DNA from: Diphasiastrum complanatum
Lineage: Eukaryota > Streptophyta > Lycopodiopsida > Lycopodiales > Lycopodiaceae
Direction: 5' to 3'
Assembly: GCA_029204225.1 (NCBI GenBank)
Contig: MU832588.1
Span: 1 to 64,000, forward strand
DNA: 64,000 nucleotides
A program made the position numbers and the translations under genes. Under the pieces are notes generated by a model. It worked only from the letters and a program-made list of their open reading frames with translations, had not been told where the DNA came from and did no database searches. Below, in pieces: positions 9,871-21,293 of the stretch; the first letter of the stretch is position 1, and each line of letters starts with the position of its first letter.

Positions 9871-10624
9871 TGAGCGCGCGGATAGAGAAATAAATCTCTA
9901 AAAGACTGAGCTAGAATGCTCAAGTCAAGTTTGAAAGCTTGATAGAGAGCTAACAACAATACTTTTTGATTGTGAATGATCTGCTTGATGAGACCGCAGG
10001 AAGCGTCATGTCATAACACTCAACTCCTTCACAATTCACAATGTTGATCTTTCTTTTACTGATAATGAGATGTATGAACAGCTGATTTATACTAAGTAAC
10101 TAGGTCGTCAAATGCGATTGCAAGTTGGCTGGAGTCCGCTGGCATTCATCTAGTTCTTCTCAGAAGTTGCTTGCTGATAAGCGGTGACAATTGGCCGTAA
10201 ATAGTCTGTCTGCATAAATGAACGTAAACTGCCACAGGCGAAAAATGTGACATTGCATTTTTACTCGTAATTTCTAACAGACAAAAAAATATGAAATAGA
10301 TGACACTGCATTTTTGCATGTAATTTCTGACAGACAAAAAATGCGAAAAAGATGACACTGCACACAATTCTTGATAGGCAAAACATGCGAAAAAGCCAAC
10401 ACTGCATTTTTACACGAGATTCTTGACAGGCGACACTATCAAGTTTGTAGAGAGAGAAAATGTGACACTGTTGTCAAACTCCGTGTATTTCTACAAACTA
10501 TGTAAAAACACTTGTAATTCTGTAGACTGTATAAAGACACAGGAAAATCTGCAGAACTGGATAAACAGTTGGATGAAGATTAAAAATCGATTAGTCGATT
10601 AGTAGGAAGGAGAATAATCCAACA
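9871..10624 (-). mobile_element. Copia-1 3' LTR
   Basis: The LTR starts on the minus strand at TGTTGGATTATTC (10624), directly after a polypurine tract (AAGGGAGAA). A plausible CA end lies at about 9871. The lower 350 bp (about 9885-10236) is repeated as a direct copy at about 13830-14178, as expected for an LTR pair. Four tandem units of about 50-60 bp lie inside at 10231-10440. The length (about 750 bp) is an estimate because the far end is inferred from TG..CA only. Confidence 0.65.
10231..10440. repeat. Four tandem units inside the copia-1 LTR
   Basis: Units of about 50-60 bp contain GACACTGCATTTTT, then TAATTTCTGACAGACAAAAA or a variant, then ATGCGAAAAAG. They lie in the U3-side part of the LTR, where promoter and enhancer repeats of LTR elements often sit. 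The function is inferred only from position. Confidence 0.65.
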
Positions 10625-10639
10625 TTCTCCCTTAATCTG

Positions 10640-12365
10640 AATCCATGAATGCCTTGACCTTTAAACTTAGTTCTGCGCAAAACCTTTTGTGTGCATCCAC
10701 TTAATGCTTTGGTAAAAATATCTGCTGTCATATCTTACGTTCGATAGTACTGCAATTTGACCTCTTCGTTGAGAGCTTTGCTTTTGACAAAGTGATACTT
10801 CAGTTCAATGTGCTTACTCTTAGAATGAAATCTAGGGTTGGCTGATATGGCAATGACACTTTGATTATCACAAAATAATAATGTCAGAGCAAATTGATTC
10901 AGACTGATATCTGAAAGTAAGTTTCTCAACCAAACCGCTTCCTTTGTAGCTTGTGAGGCTGCGATATACTCTGATTCAGTGGAAGATAGAGCTATTGAAG
11001 ATTGCTTGCGATTGTTCCAAGAAATTGGACGATTGTTGAGGAAGAATGTAAATTCGGAAGTGGATTTACGAGTGTCTACATCTCTTGCCCAACTTGCATT
11101 TGTAAAACCACTGAGTAAATTGAGTTTGTCGTTGTCGACTGCTCCATAACAAATGCAAAATTCCATAGTAGCTCGAAGATATCTCATGACTCTAATAAGA
11201 GCCTTCCAATGTGTTACACCAGGGTTGGTCATATACTGACTGAGAGAGCTGACTGCAAAAGCTACGTTTGGCCTGGTACAAATCATTGCATACATAAGAG
11301 ATCCTATAATAGAATGGTAAGGATACTCACGCATCTGCTCCTTCTCTTGAATTGTTTAAAGGAACTGGTCCTTTGACAATTTGAGAAGTGGTTCCATTGG
11401 TGAGAGAGCTAACTTGCAATTAATTAGATTATATCTGACTAACATATTGTAGATGTACCTCTGTTAAGTATTGTAGATCAATTTTTGATTTCAGTCTTTG
11501 TAGATTTGAATACCAAGGCAGAAATGAGCTTCGCCTAGATCAATCATGTAGAATTTAGAAGATAACATTGTCTTGCCTTCTTTTATCAGATCGATACTGT
11601 TGCTGAAAAGCAATGTATCATCCACGTACAAAGTGATAATGATAAAAGATTACTGCACTGTCTTGAAGTAAACATTTGAATATGAAGAGCTAGGTGTGTA
11701 GCCGTGATCAATAAGGAAAGTATTGATCCTCGAAACCATGCTCGAATAGATTGCTTCAAGCCATAAAGTACCTTATGGAGTTTACACACATGATCGTGTT
11801 TACCCTCGATAATATAACCTTCGAGTTGCACCATGTAAATGTCTTCTTCAATAACTCCATTGAGATATGCTGTCTGTACATCCATTTGATGTATTTCCAA
11901 ATCTGCTGCAGCAGCAAACGATAATAATAGTCGAATAGAGGAATGCTTGACTACTGGATTGAAGGTCTCAGTGTAATTGACATTGTATACCTAAGAAAAT
12001 CCTCTGGTGATAAGTTGGGCCTTTCTTCTGTCGATGCTTCTGTCTGCTTTATACTTGACTTCAAAGATCCATTTGCAATCAACTACATTTCTGCTAGCAG
12101 GTAATTCAACAATCGTCCATGTCTGGTTTTTAATAAGAGATGAATACTCTTTATCCATAGCTTCTTTCCAGAGATCTAAATCTAGCTGTCTGAGTGCCTC
12201 TTCGACAATCGTCGGCTCCTGAACAAGGTAGGCTATAGACTCGTCGATATACCTGATAGGTGGTCTGCTAGCTCTTGATGATCTTCTGGGAGATAGAGGA
12301 AGTTGATCATTTATCGCACATTGACAACTTTTATGTGAACATCTCTTATCATGCCAATGGGTCAC
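10640..12365 (-). pseudogene. Copia-1 reverse transcriptase and RNase H remnant
   Basis: Minus-strand frames read, in order, RT N-terminus (NVVDCKWIFEVKYKADRSID), RT middle (MDVQTAYLNG, then LYGLKQS), a YVDD-containing block near 11630 in another frame, and RNase H (LSSTESEYIAASQATKEAVW, then KHIELKYHFVKSKA). This is the standard Ty1/copia order. The frames are broken at about 11335-11590 and 11900-11990 by stops and frameshifts, so the element is dead. Its PPT and 3' LTR follow at 10633-10624. Integrase is missing on its upstream side. Confidence 0.88.
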
Positions 12366-12370
12366 TTGCT

Positions 12371-12929
12371 CGATTGATCAGCTAGTTTGATCGTGAAGGA
12401 CACTGGGTCCATCTCTTGACGGTTCCAAGCTCAATACACTGTGGACGAAATTATGTTCACTCTGAATCCATGATAGAAGATTCATTTGTAAACCCCTTAT
12501 TCTCAATAAGTAATGTGATGTTTGAAGCATCAGTTTTCGATCTAACGTCTATGTTGTGGACCTATTGGACTTTGTTCTCGTCTTCTACTGTAGAGTTTCT
12601 GGTTCAAGGTGGAGAGTGAGAGTTGAGGGTGAATTCATCTCTTCTAGAGTCTCAACCCATTCCTTCATATCATCCCAGAGGCTTGGACTACTGCGCAACA
12701 TTGTTCCTAAGGGTATACCTATCTTGGAGGTTAGGAGATCTTGTAGTTCTATCTTTCCTCTTGCTCCTAGATCAGGGGTAGTACCTACCTAAGGCTCAAT
12801 TGAGTGTTGCCTAGATATCTCTAGGATGGCTAGTTCAATAAAGGGGCTTACTAGTTCTCTGGTGGAGATTAGGTTGGAAGTTAGGTCTCACTTTCTCTTG
12901 ATATCTCATAATGGTATCTAGCATGTTCT
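12371..12929. other. Unassigned segment between copia pieces
   Basis: This sits where copia integrase should be but shows none of its motifs. It borders one copy of a 283-bp duplicated segment and probably derives from the neighbouring gypsy gag region (14180-15790), because the duplicated segment is shared with it. No function assigned. Confidence 0.35.
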
Positions 12930-13212
12930 ACTTCCACTCACTTTTTCATTCATCTAAATTTTTCCTCTCTTGGCCTTGGGGCTAGGATATTTCCCTAAAT
13001 ATAATGACCCCGTTGAATCTCTACTACTTTCTCTTGGTGAATCTGCTATTTATTTTGATGCATTTAACTTTTGGGCTCGAGTTACGACATATAGGAGAGT
13101 TCCATCATGGTTTACTTCGGATTTTACACTTAACATATTTGTTGGCATAGATGGTCCAGCTTTTGCATCTCTCTCCTTCTTGATAGGACAATCCGAATAG
13201 GGGTTTCCATAT
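12930..13212. repeat. 283-bp direct duplication, copy 1
   Basis: Nearly identical to 14181-14466, from TACTTCCACTCACTTTTTC to GGGGTTTCCATAT. Both copies keep a 76-codon plus-strand frame, but the identity is so high that this shows nothing about coding. The copies flank the copia-1 protease and LTR fragment. Confidence 0.9.
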
Positions 13213-13810
13213 GGCAAACAGGGAGATCGACTTTACCAGAAGGATAGTCGAGATCAAGAGCCATGGATTGTCTGGACATGTTCGAAATAGATGCATAATT
13301 CAAGTGTCCTAAGCGATGATGTCATAGTAATGCTTTATTGACAAGAACATAGGTTTTCAGGGCTTGACTAGAATTAGAATAGCAATGTGCCAATCCATAT
13401 AAGTATCCATGCCTCTTGCCGAGTGCAAGGATCTTATATTCCTATCGATAATTTTGCATTGATCAGACTCAAACTCCACCTTATGACCTAAATCTGTAAT
13501 TCTACTTACTGATAACAGATTTGTAGAGAGTTTAGGAACATACAAGACTTGTGACAGTAGTTTGAATTGATCATGTTGGAATCTCAATCTTATAATACCT
13601 TCACCTTCGATAGTGTGAGTACAATCGTCACCAAGATGAACATACTTCTTTGTACTGTAAGGCGTATAGGATTGGAAAATCTCACGATGATTGGTCATAT
13701 GTTGAGTAGCTCCAGAATCCAGAAACCACGAATCATCCAAATTCGCGTGTTTGTCTTTGACCATAACTTGCACCTTCGTCCATTTCGACTTGAGGAGAAG
13801 CAGTAGCGCC
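13213..13810 (-). pseudogene. Copia-1 protease and GAG-pre-integrase remnant
   Basis: The minus strand encodes the aspartic protease active site (SWFLDSGATQHMTNH), the following LYVPKLSTNLLSV block and, after a frameshift, the pre-integrase zinc-finger start HRLGHLNYASIS near 13300. The order matches copia pol. The piece is cut at 13212 where the duplicated segment starts and fused at about 13810 to LTR-like sequence, so gag has been deleted. Confidence 0.85.
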
Positions 13811-13829
13811 AGTAGCGCATAGCAACACT

Positions 13830-14178
13830 AAAATAAATCTCTAAAAGTATGAGCTAGAATGCTCAAGAGAGTTCAAGCTTGAAAGCTTGATAGAGAGTAA
13901 CAACAATACTTTCTAATTGTGAACGATCTGCTTGATGAGAGCACAGGAAGTGTCGTGTAATAACACTCAACTTCTTCACAATTCACAATGTTGATCTTTC
14001 TTTTTCAGATAATGAGATGTATGAACAACTAATTTATACTAAGTAATTAGGTCGTCAAATGTGATTGCTAGTTGGCTGGAGTCCGCTGGCATTCATCCAG
14101 TTCCTCTCAAAAGTTGCTTGCTGATAAGCGATGACAATTGGCCATAAACAGTCTGCATAAATGAACGTAAATTGTCAT
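13830..14178 (-). mobile_element. Copia-1 5' LTR fragment
   Basis: A direct copy of 9885-10236, running from AAATAAATCTCTAAAAG through GTTGGCTGGAGTCCGCTGGC to AATGAACGTAAA. It lies upstream (minus sense) of the protease, as a 5' LTR would. It is truncated at 14178, losing the U3 tandem repeats. No PBS is visible at its inner edge. Confidence 0.7.
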
Positions 14179-14180
14179 TA

Positions 14181-14466
14181 TACTTCCACTCACTTTTTCA
14201 TTCATCTAAACTTTTCCTCTCTTGGCCGTGGGGCTAGGATATTTCCCTAAATATAATGACCCCGTTGAACCTCTACTACTTTCTCTTGGTGGATCTGCTA
14301 TTTATTTTGATGCATTTAACTTTTGGGCTCAAGTTACGATGTATAGGAGAGTTCCATCATGGTTTACTTGGGATTTTACACTTAACATATTTGTTGGCAT
14401 AGATGGTCCAGCTTTTGCATCTCTCTCCTTCTTGATAGGACAATCCGGATAGGGGTTTCCATATCC
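14181..14466. repeat. 283-bp direct duplication, copy 2
   Basis: Second copy of 12930-13212 in the same orientation with a few per cent differences. It continues into gypsy gag-related sequence to the right. Confidence 0.9.
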
Positions 14467-14744
14467 AGAATCCTTATAGAGTGACACATATTCTTGTCCC
14501 TATCTCTTGTTAGGGCATTCGGCAATATGGTGATTGCCTCCACACCCGTATCATTTGATAGGGAATCTACCTATCAATCCCTATATTTGATTGGCATAAA
14601 TTGGCACCAATTCACCTCATACCCATCTATGTAATATACTGGTGCTTCGTCAATAAGAAAGTAGGGTCCATATGATGGTTCAAACATCTCAAGCTTAGGC
14701 ATAACTACTTTTACATTAGAAGGCTTGTCCATGAGGTTTGATTA

Positions 14745-15780
14745 TTATTCCTTGTTGTTTATTTGGCTAGTGGTGTAGGAAGTGCAAGAGGTGGTCGGTT
14801 TTGGTTCGGTGTAGTATGGATACTGCCTATCAAGTTGTCTTTGGGGATAGTTCTGTCTTATAGTTGCTTGTTGTACTCGGGGGTTGTAGTACCTACACTC
14901 GGAGGTATCGTGGCCATTCATGCTGCATAAGTGGCAATATTTTTTCATTTTTTTCTAGGTGTTGACACACTTGTGGGCATTCTTTGACAATATGGTTGCT
15001 TGTACAGACCGGAAGCCAAGTGGCCTCCCTTCGTGGATAGGTTGGCAGTTGTAGTACCCTAGGCACCTGCTATATACCCTTAAGCTTTTGGTCCATGATT
15101 CTAAGGAGCTCAGTAGTGAACTTCTGTGATTGATCATTTTGTTGGATTTGTAGGTTCTCCAAAGCTTTAGTGAAGGCGTTCGTTGAGCTTACGGTAGAAG
15201 ACATGGAGCCGAACTCTTTAGTCTTCCCCTTTCCTTTGTCTCGACAATTCCCTTTAGATCGGTCAGTTGAGCTATCAGAATCACTTCTTGAGCTCTCATT
15301 TGCTTCTCAAATAGTGTCGGCACATGCTTCACTAAAGATTTCATACTCACTTTTGCGTTTCATGTGGCATTGGATGCTTTTATGTAACCCATCCATAAAT
15401 CATGAGATCGTAATGGCATCGGACACACTAGCAAGGGTACATTGTCCCTTTAACTTCTTGACCCTTTTGATGAAGTCTCTAATAGACTCACGGCTCTTAG
15501 TAATATGCACTCATCTGAGATGTAAGAGGGGACCCTCCATAAATTTAGTGGTCTTAAAGTGCAAGATGAATACCTTCTGTAATGTGGCCCAACCTTCTTT
15601 TTCGGTGGCCTCTAGGTTGAAATACCAATCATTGGCAGAGGTGGTGAGACGTAAGTTGAAATACTTCCTCATCGATTGGTCATCGTTCATTCCATAGGTT
15701 TCGCAAACTTCCATGTGCATTTGGAGGAACTTGGTAGGGTAACCTTGGCCGTTAAACTTAAGTATTATGAGCCAGGGCAT
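14745..15780 (-). pseudogene. Ty3/gypsy gag remnant
   Basis: The minus strand at 15780-15511 encodes a retrotransposon gag core (PWLIILKFNGQGYPTKFLQM, then SANDWYFNLEATEKEGWATL), the pattern of Ty3/gypsy capsid. Further on, 14948-14745 carries a CCHC zinc knuckle (CHLCSMNGHDTSEC). Between them the frame is broken by several stops. A similar knuckle (CHLCNSTGHETSFC) occurs in the element at 61.6 kb, so the two may belong to one family. Confidence 0.75.
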
Positions 15781-16606
15781 TCTCGATGTTTGCCATAATG
15801 GGAACTACCATTGGGAAAATTGGTTGCACTTGGTCTCATGCTAGTCTGGTAGATGCTATAGATCATGGAAGTTCAGGGTCTTGCAACTCTCTTCCTTGAT
15901 TGTAATTGCATTTAGACCAAGTGTGAGGGTAGGACTATTTTTTTATTTTCGATATTTTTTTGATGTTTATGGGTTCTAACCTTTTAAGCACTCAAGACAA
16001 ATTGCTTCTAGAGAAAATATGATGATATGCTTTGTGTTTTTGGGATTTTGAGATTTTCATTTTTTTTTTTTTGAGTTTTTGATCTTTCTAAGTGATCAAA
16101 AGAAAGGACAAGTTGATCAAGGATTTCTTGTACATCAATCATAAAAGCAATGCTTTCATCAATCATGGAAGCAATGTGCACATACATTGAGAGAGCTTTG
16201 AAGTAGTTCACATGGCTATCATCAAGGCTTGATCAAAGATCTACTTGACCTGATGATGTGATTACCCTTGATAGAAAAAAACACTACTAGACAAAAATGG
16301 GATCTAAGATCATAACAAGTATTAGTGATTGAAAGTCTAGATGCTAGATCTGAAAAATTCTAGGTGCTATACTGGATGTTCATCAATCGATCTAGATTTG
16401 ATGGTTAATCAACTACCATATCTAGTTCATATAATGAATACCCCTATTGAAACTTTTTAGATGGTTCAACAGCTATGTAAACGAATTGATGGAGGATATA
16501 AAATAGTATAAGTGGATGGTCAAAAGTTGGCAAATATTTCTATAAAGATCTAAAAATGCTCACCTTCATACATGTTGGGCAAGTATTTGTAGATCTAGAT
16601 AGAAAT
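15781..16606. other. Spacer, nothing recognised
   Basis: No gene recognised. It probably contains the decayed 5' region of the gypsy element whose gag lies to the left, but no LTR or PBS could be found. Confidence 0.35.
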
Positions 16607-16934
16607 TGTTACGACCATATTCAGCAAAGGACATGGAATAGTCCTAATATGCTAGACCGGCCCTCTAGAGTTCAAGATTATTGGTCACGCCTAGATTTTA
16701 TTCCACGTCGCGGCCTGTTGGTGACTAATGACCTTGAGAGGACCTAGACACTCTAATTGAGACATATGGAGTAGTGCATGTACGTGTGACAGTTATAGGC
16801 AGGAGGAATGCATGAAGAGTTGTGACCTATTTATAGTTGACATGCATGAGAATTGCATGGGTTCATGCACAGGATCCTACTCTCTATATATTGAGGTAGA
16901 GATTATCCCATCGATGACTTGGTCTAGAATTGAA
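16607..16934 (+). mobile_element. LTR, family L copy 2 (truncated)
   Basis: Starts with TGTTACGACCATATTCAGC and follows the family L LTR through GACCGGCCCTC and the GTACGTGTGACAG block to GAGGTAGAGATTATC, then stops at about 16934. Its last ~140 bp are missing. Plus orientation, opposite to copy 1. Confidence 0.75.
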
Positions 16935-17246
16935 TAGCACCGGTTTATCAATTTCATTAAGTTGAATTTATATCAAATATCTATAGGACCATGAGTTGAC
17001 CCTATTTGTTATTGGAAATTGTGACATGGAATGAAAATGACACTTGGTTCACATTTGTACTGTAAAGAGCCTTATTCCTAAGAATTGGAACTCTCAACTG
17101 GTAGGAATTTGGAAATGATAGTACCAACCAGATGGGTTGTTTTATGTGACGGTAAATCCATGTACAGATTCTTGTTAAATCATAGTTGATCCATTAGGAA
17201 CAAATATGGGCGTACTCTGGTGGAATAGATATGTGCATATCTGGTA

Positions 17247-17574
17247 TTGGAAATTCAGATGGAGTTTTTAACGTCTTTGGATTATCAAATAATGTGGTTA
17301 AAGATTTTCTTGAAGGAATTGAATTCCTTGTACCATTTCGAATATAGATATTGGATATCTATTGGTATATACTTCAGTTATTTTGAATTTTTCCTTTTGG
17401 TTTCTGATGAATACACTTGGGTTGTTTCAACTGTTTATAAACGAGATTTCTCGTCCATACCGAGAACAATGCCTAGAGGTATTCTTAGATGATATTGTCG
17501 CTACAGTGAAAAACGTAAGGAAATGGAGAATTCAATGGTTGGAGGTATTTTTTTTTTTGTTTGGAAATGGTTGA
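17247..17574 (+). pseudogene. Ty3/gypsy reverse transcriptase scrap
   Basis: The plus frame at about 17400-17540 contains LFINEISRPY followed by VFLDDIVATVKN. This corresponds to the gypsy RT segment ending in the catalytic Y/F-L-D-D box. Upstream there is only a weak echo of the FGL-x-NAP-x-x-FQ block. Too short and degraded for function. Confidence 0.5.
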
Positions 17575-18099
17575 AGATCGGTTCCTATGTTGGATATAGG
17601 ACGGTAAGATAATCTTTTTGATTTTTAGATGAGCAGATCTAAAAGCAAAGAACTTTCTTGGAGAGAAAAGGGATGATATCGAACAACAGTGATTTCAAAG
17701 GGAAATTCTAGTGCTTAGACCAGTGGTTAGTATTTACATTATTAGTAATGCTAACAGTTGAACCATTGATTAAACTTGTTTAGGGTATTTGGAGAGGTTA
17801 TGAGATATAGATCCGGATCCCTCATTGGTATTTCAAAAATTCAACCCTTAAAAGCTATATCTCACTTTCAAACACCCCATACTTCTTTTGAATTTCTTAA
17901 ATATGGACCTCACCTTAAATTTCATATGATCCTTCGAGCATGAGAAATTTTTTTCTAAATGACTGTTTTTACTCATGTGAATTACTACTTGGATAAAACT
18001 TGGAATGTTTCCAAGATGTTGGTATTTTCAATTTCTTAATCCCGGATTGTCTCTTATACATAGTTAGAGCTCAAATAGATGATAGTTACTATCACTCGT

Positions 18100-18365
18100 A
18101 TTGATTCTCAGAGATTTTCCAGATATGTTATTTACTCAAAAGAAATATAGAATTCTTTAGTAGTTGAGTTACAAGATTCTTAGTGAGATATGTGAGTAAC
18201 ATATGCAGATTTTGGAGGAATCTGCCAGATAATGACATATATCTTTATGTATTGGGTCATACTTGATGGATCTCCTAGAGATTTTAGATGATTGAATTGT
18301 GGTATTTTAGAATATTTGGATATTCTAAGAATATTTGTACCAAGAAGCATTATTTTTTGTAAGAA
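18100..18365 (+). repeat. Family L internal repeat block
   Basis: This block contains TGATGGATCTCCTAGAGATT and the following GAATATTTGGATATTC segment. It is shared with 56105-56220 (same strand) and 9090-9225 (opposite strand). Its first 150 bp also match 24365-24530. A fragment of the same element family. Confidence 0.7.
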
Positions 18366-18369
18366 ATTG

Positions 18370-19000
18370 AAATGGAATTAACATGGTGACAAAAAAAAGA
18401 GACATGTAGACCAATTTTTTTTGTAATTTTTTTTTTAAAATGTCTATATTCAAAATGCTTTCAAATTTTGTATTATTATGTTAAAAATATATCATCTTTT
18501 GTTAAAAACTAAAATCATACTAAAAAAGTTAGATATAAAATTTTGACAACATATTCACTTTTGCACGTATTTTAAACTAATTGCTAAAAAACAAAATCAT
18601 TAAATATAAAAATATTGAAATAAAAAAAATTATTTTACTTATTTGAGAAATTATCTAGTAACACATTTTTTAAAATATTAGTATTTTTTTTTGTTTGAAA
18701 TAATTTTTTGTGAATGCAATATAGATTCAAATTATTATTTCTTAAAAATTTCAATTTTTTACAATAATAATTTGTATAGATTCAAAAAGATTTATGTAAT
18801 TTAGTTCTATAACACACGAACTCTAATTTTACAAAAAATTTACTTAAATATACATCTAAAACTACATGAGTGTTGAAAATATTCAAAATTATCAAAAAAA
18901 AATTTTCTTAGTATCATCATAATTAAGAACATGAAAAATAAATTTTAATATTTTAAAAGATGAAAAATATTACCAATTTTAATAATATTTATTAATTTTT
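18370..19000. other. Extremely AT-rich island
   Basis: Dominated by A- and T-runs with hardly any G or C for about 600 bp and no open frame. Could be a decayed element or a matrix-attachment-like sequence; nothing specific is seen. Confidence 0.5.
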
Positions 19001-19271
19001 GGAGAACTGGGTCAATTACAAATCTGATTTCAAAAGAAAAAAAAGTTATAAAAGAGACTTGAAATCTTCACCTATTTTAACAAAATGTCAAAAACAATTG
19101 ATTACAAGAGAGGAGATTCGGAAGGTACGATGCATTATTTGTTGTTCATCTTGTTGCTTACAAAAATTAAACAACAAAGAGATCGAGGAGTTGAGATCCA
19201 ATTTTTTTTTGCGAACATCTACCTAATTTGACTTTTGAGGACGGATTTACCGATTTCTCCGTTTGAGAATG

Positions 19272-19576
19272 GAGAGAGAGAAGAGAGAAGATGTGTCTCT
19301 CCACGAGTTACATCCTTTTATAGAGTGTCCAAACCCTATTTGGCCACTTGGCTTTCCCTCCAAAATGTAAACCCTACTATTTTTGGGTCTAGATTCAATG
19401 TACCCAAAGTTCAAATTTGAATCTCTCTCAAACTCGACTACCAACTTTCTCACACTTTCAAAAAGTGTTTATTGAATGTATTTTAAACTAATATAATTTC
19501 AAAAAGTCTAAAATGAGTTTTGGCCTCTTATTGACAATTTACCAAAATGTGACTAAACTAGTTGAAATCTCTCACA
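19272..19576 (-). mobile_element. Copia-3 LTR fragment (3' LTR, truncated), minus strand
   Basis: On the minus strand it starts with TGTGAGAGATTTCAACTAG (19576), just after a purine-rich GAGAGAGGA tract. It matches the first ~305 bp of the intact LTR at 23700-24352 in inverted orientation. It stops at 19272, where the two sequences diverge. Confidence 0.85.
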
Positions 19577-20030
19577 TCCTCTCTCAAGAGTTTTCCAACC
19601 CACTTACAACTTTGTACAAAATTTCTCTCATCAACCCCTCCTTGATCCTAGTATTCCAACTAAGATTAGGTTGACTTAAACACAGACATCCCAATGATAT
19701 TATGAGATACAATTAATGGGTCTAGACTAAATCTCAAAATTTTCCAAAATACCCTTCAATTAACCAAAGATCTAATTTTTCCCATGTCGCGAATAGGTAC
19801 TCAAACTTACCATTGGTAATCAGATCTTTACAGTCCTAGAACTCCCTTTCTAAAATTATTGATGTCCCATACCACCAGCTCTTCCTTCCAGACAACTCTT
19901 AACCGCCATATTCGATATTCTAGAGATTCGAAGAATCAATCTAGAATTCCTCTACCGAGTATAGGCACATATCATTATAACCAGACACTGGAGAATCCAT
20001 AAATTTATTTCCAGATGGATAATAATCCAC

Positions 20031-20504
20031 TTACAAAAGGATGATCCAACCATAAGGCTCTACACATGGATAACTATCACATTTTAAGTATTTCTGGTTA
20101 GTAAAAACTTTATCAAGAATCCTCAAAACAAAAGCATGAGTACTCTCTTCCTTCTTTTGAAAACTTTGAAAGATTTGCCTCCTAAGAGTAAGAACTCTTG
20201 ATGTAGACTTGGATTCATAAAGCTTCTTCAAAGCTTCCCAAGCCTCCAAAGATAATGTGCACTTACCAACTTCCTTGAGAAGTTCATTGGTAACATTCAT
20301 CTTAATCATGTGTAGAGCCTTCTTTGCTCTCTTGTCATACCTCACTTGATCTTGAGGTGCTTGAGGCCTCTCCTCCACACCTGCAACAATCTCCATCAAC
20401 TCATTCATCTCCAATAAGGACTCCATCCTCACCTTCCAAGTAGAATAGTTGATTGAGGTAAGCCTATCATTGCCTTCCAACATGAATCCACCACTTGTAG
20501 CCAT
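20031..20504 (-). pseudogene. Copia-3 gag (UBN2-type) remnant
   Basis: The ATG at 20504 opens about 158 codons with the plant copia gag pattern: LTSINYSTWKVRMESLL, then RAKKALHMIKMNV, LSLEAWEALKKLYES and LRRQIFQSFQKKE. This is the capsid-type domain of copia gag proteins. It ends at a stop, and the rest of gag and all of pol are missing on this strand before the LTR fragment at 19576. It lies 585 bp downstream of the PBS, as expected for gag. Confidence 0.85.
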
Positions 20505-21088
20505 GTTGCAATGACCTGATCTTCTTCTTACAACCTGTTCCAATGCACAAAGCACTCTCTTGAATGTCAACAAATGAATCCAAGAAGAAATCACAAAGAT
20601 ATGGAACCTCTCAAATCTCTTCTAGCACTTCTAACTAGAAAATCAACACATAGAATAGTGAAATCTTGATCAACCTATGATCTATCCTCAATATAATGAT
20701 TCTTGCCACTTCCTAAGATTGAAACACACTCAAATGAAGTTCAGTAACCTCACAAACTAGAGATCAAAATTAGGGTTTTGACAAAATCACAAAAAATTGA
20801 ATATCTCAAATTCTACATGCAATTTCTAAAAACTTGATATATCTTCTTGTAGACTACAATGAGACCTTCCTAATGCACCAAAAATCATCTAAATCCAGTA
20901 AGCCAAGTTTGAAATTGGAATTGATCAAGTATATAATCCTATATTGAGTTTTGACCAACAAAAGATCAATTCTACACATGCAAAAATGCTGATTTTTGAG
21001 TAGAAATTAATCTAGCATGCTCTAGCATTGGCAACTCCTCCAAATCCTTGCTAAAGATGGCTGATCCTTTCATGACCTGAAACACAAT

Positions 21089-21101
21089 AGCTCTGATACC
21101 A
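21089..21101 (-). other. Primer-binding site of the minus-strand copia-3 element
   Basis: TGGTATCAGAGCT immediately follows the LTR end (CCTTCACA). It is complementary to the 3' end of plant initiator-Met tRNA, the usual primer of copia elements. This fixes both the LTR boundary and the orientation. Confidence 0.9.
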
Positions 21102-21293
21102 TGTGAAGGATTTCAGATCATTCAAGATCCAGTCCATGTCCCTGATCTTTGGTTACAATAAGGAACAAACCAACAATCTTGCCAATGTAGAAAATCAGCA
21201 TCTACATACAAAATGAGATGCAAACTCTAAGAGATACTGATCAAACATGAACTAAAACATAAAATATAGTTGTTGTCCGTACAATTACAATAA
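21102..21293 (-). mobile_element. Copia-3 5' LTR fragment (U5 end), minus strand
   Basis: Reverse complement of the last ~190 bp of the LTR at 23700-24352, ending in CCTTCACA next to the PBS. It is truncated at about 21293, where plus-strand pol-derived sequence begins. Confidence 0.85.

Noticed and set aside
12970-13200. 76-codon plus-strand frame present in both 283-bp duplicates
   Set aside because: The duplicates are nearly identical at DNA level, so an open frame in both is not independent evidence. The peptide matches nothing and lies antisense to retroelement sequence.
15170-15697. 175-codon plus-strand frame
   Set aside because: It is antisense to the gypsy gag core at 15780-15511, which carries the recognisable domain.
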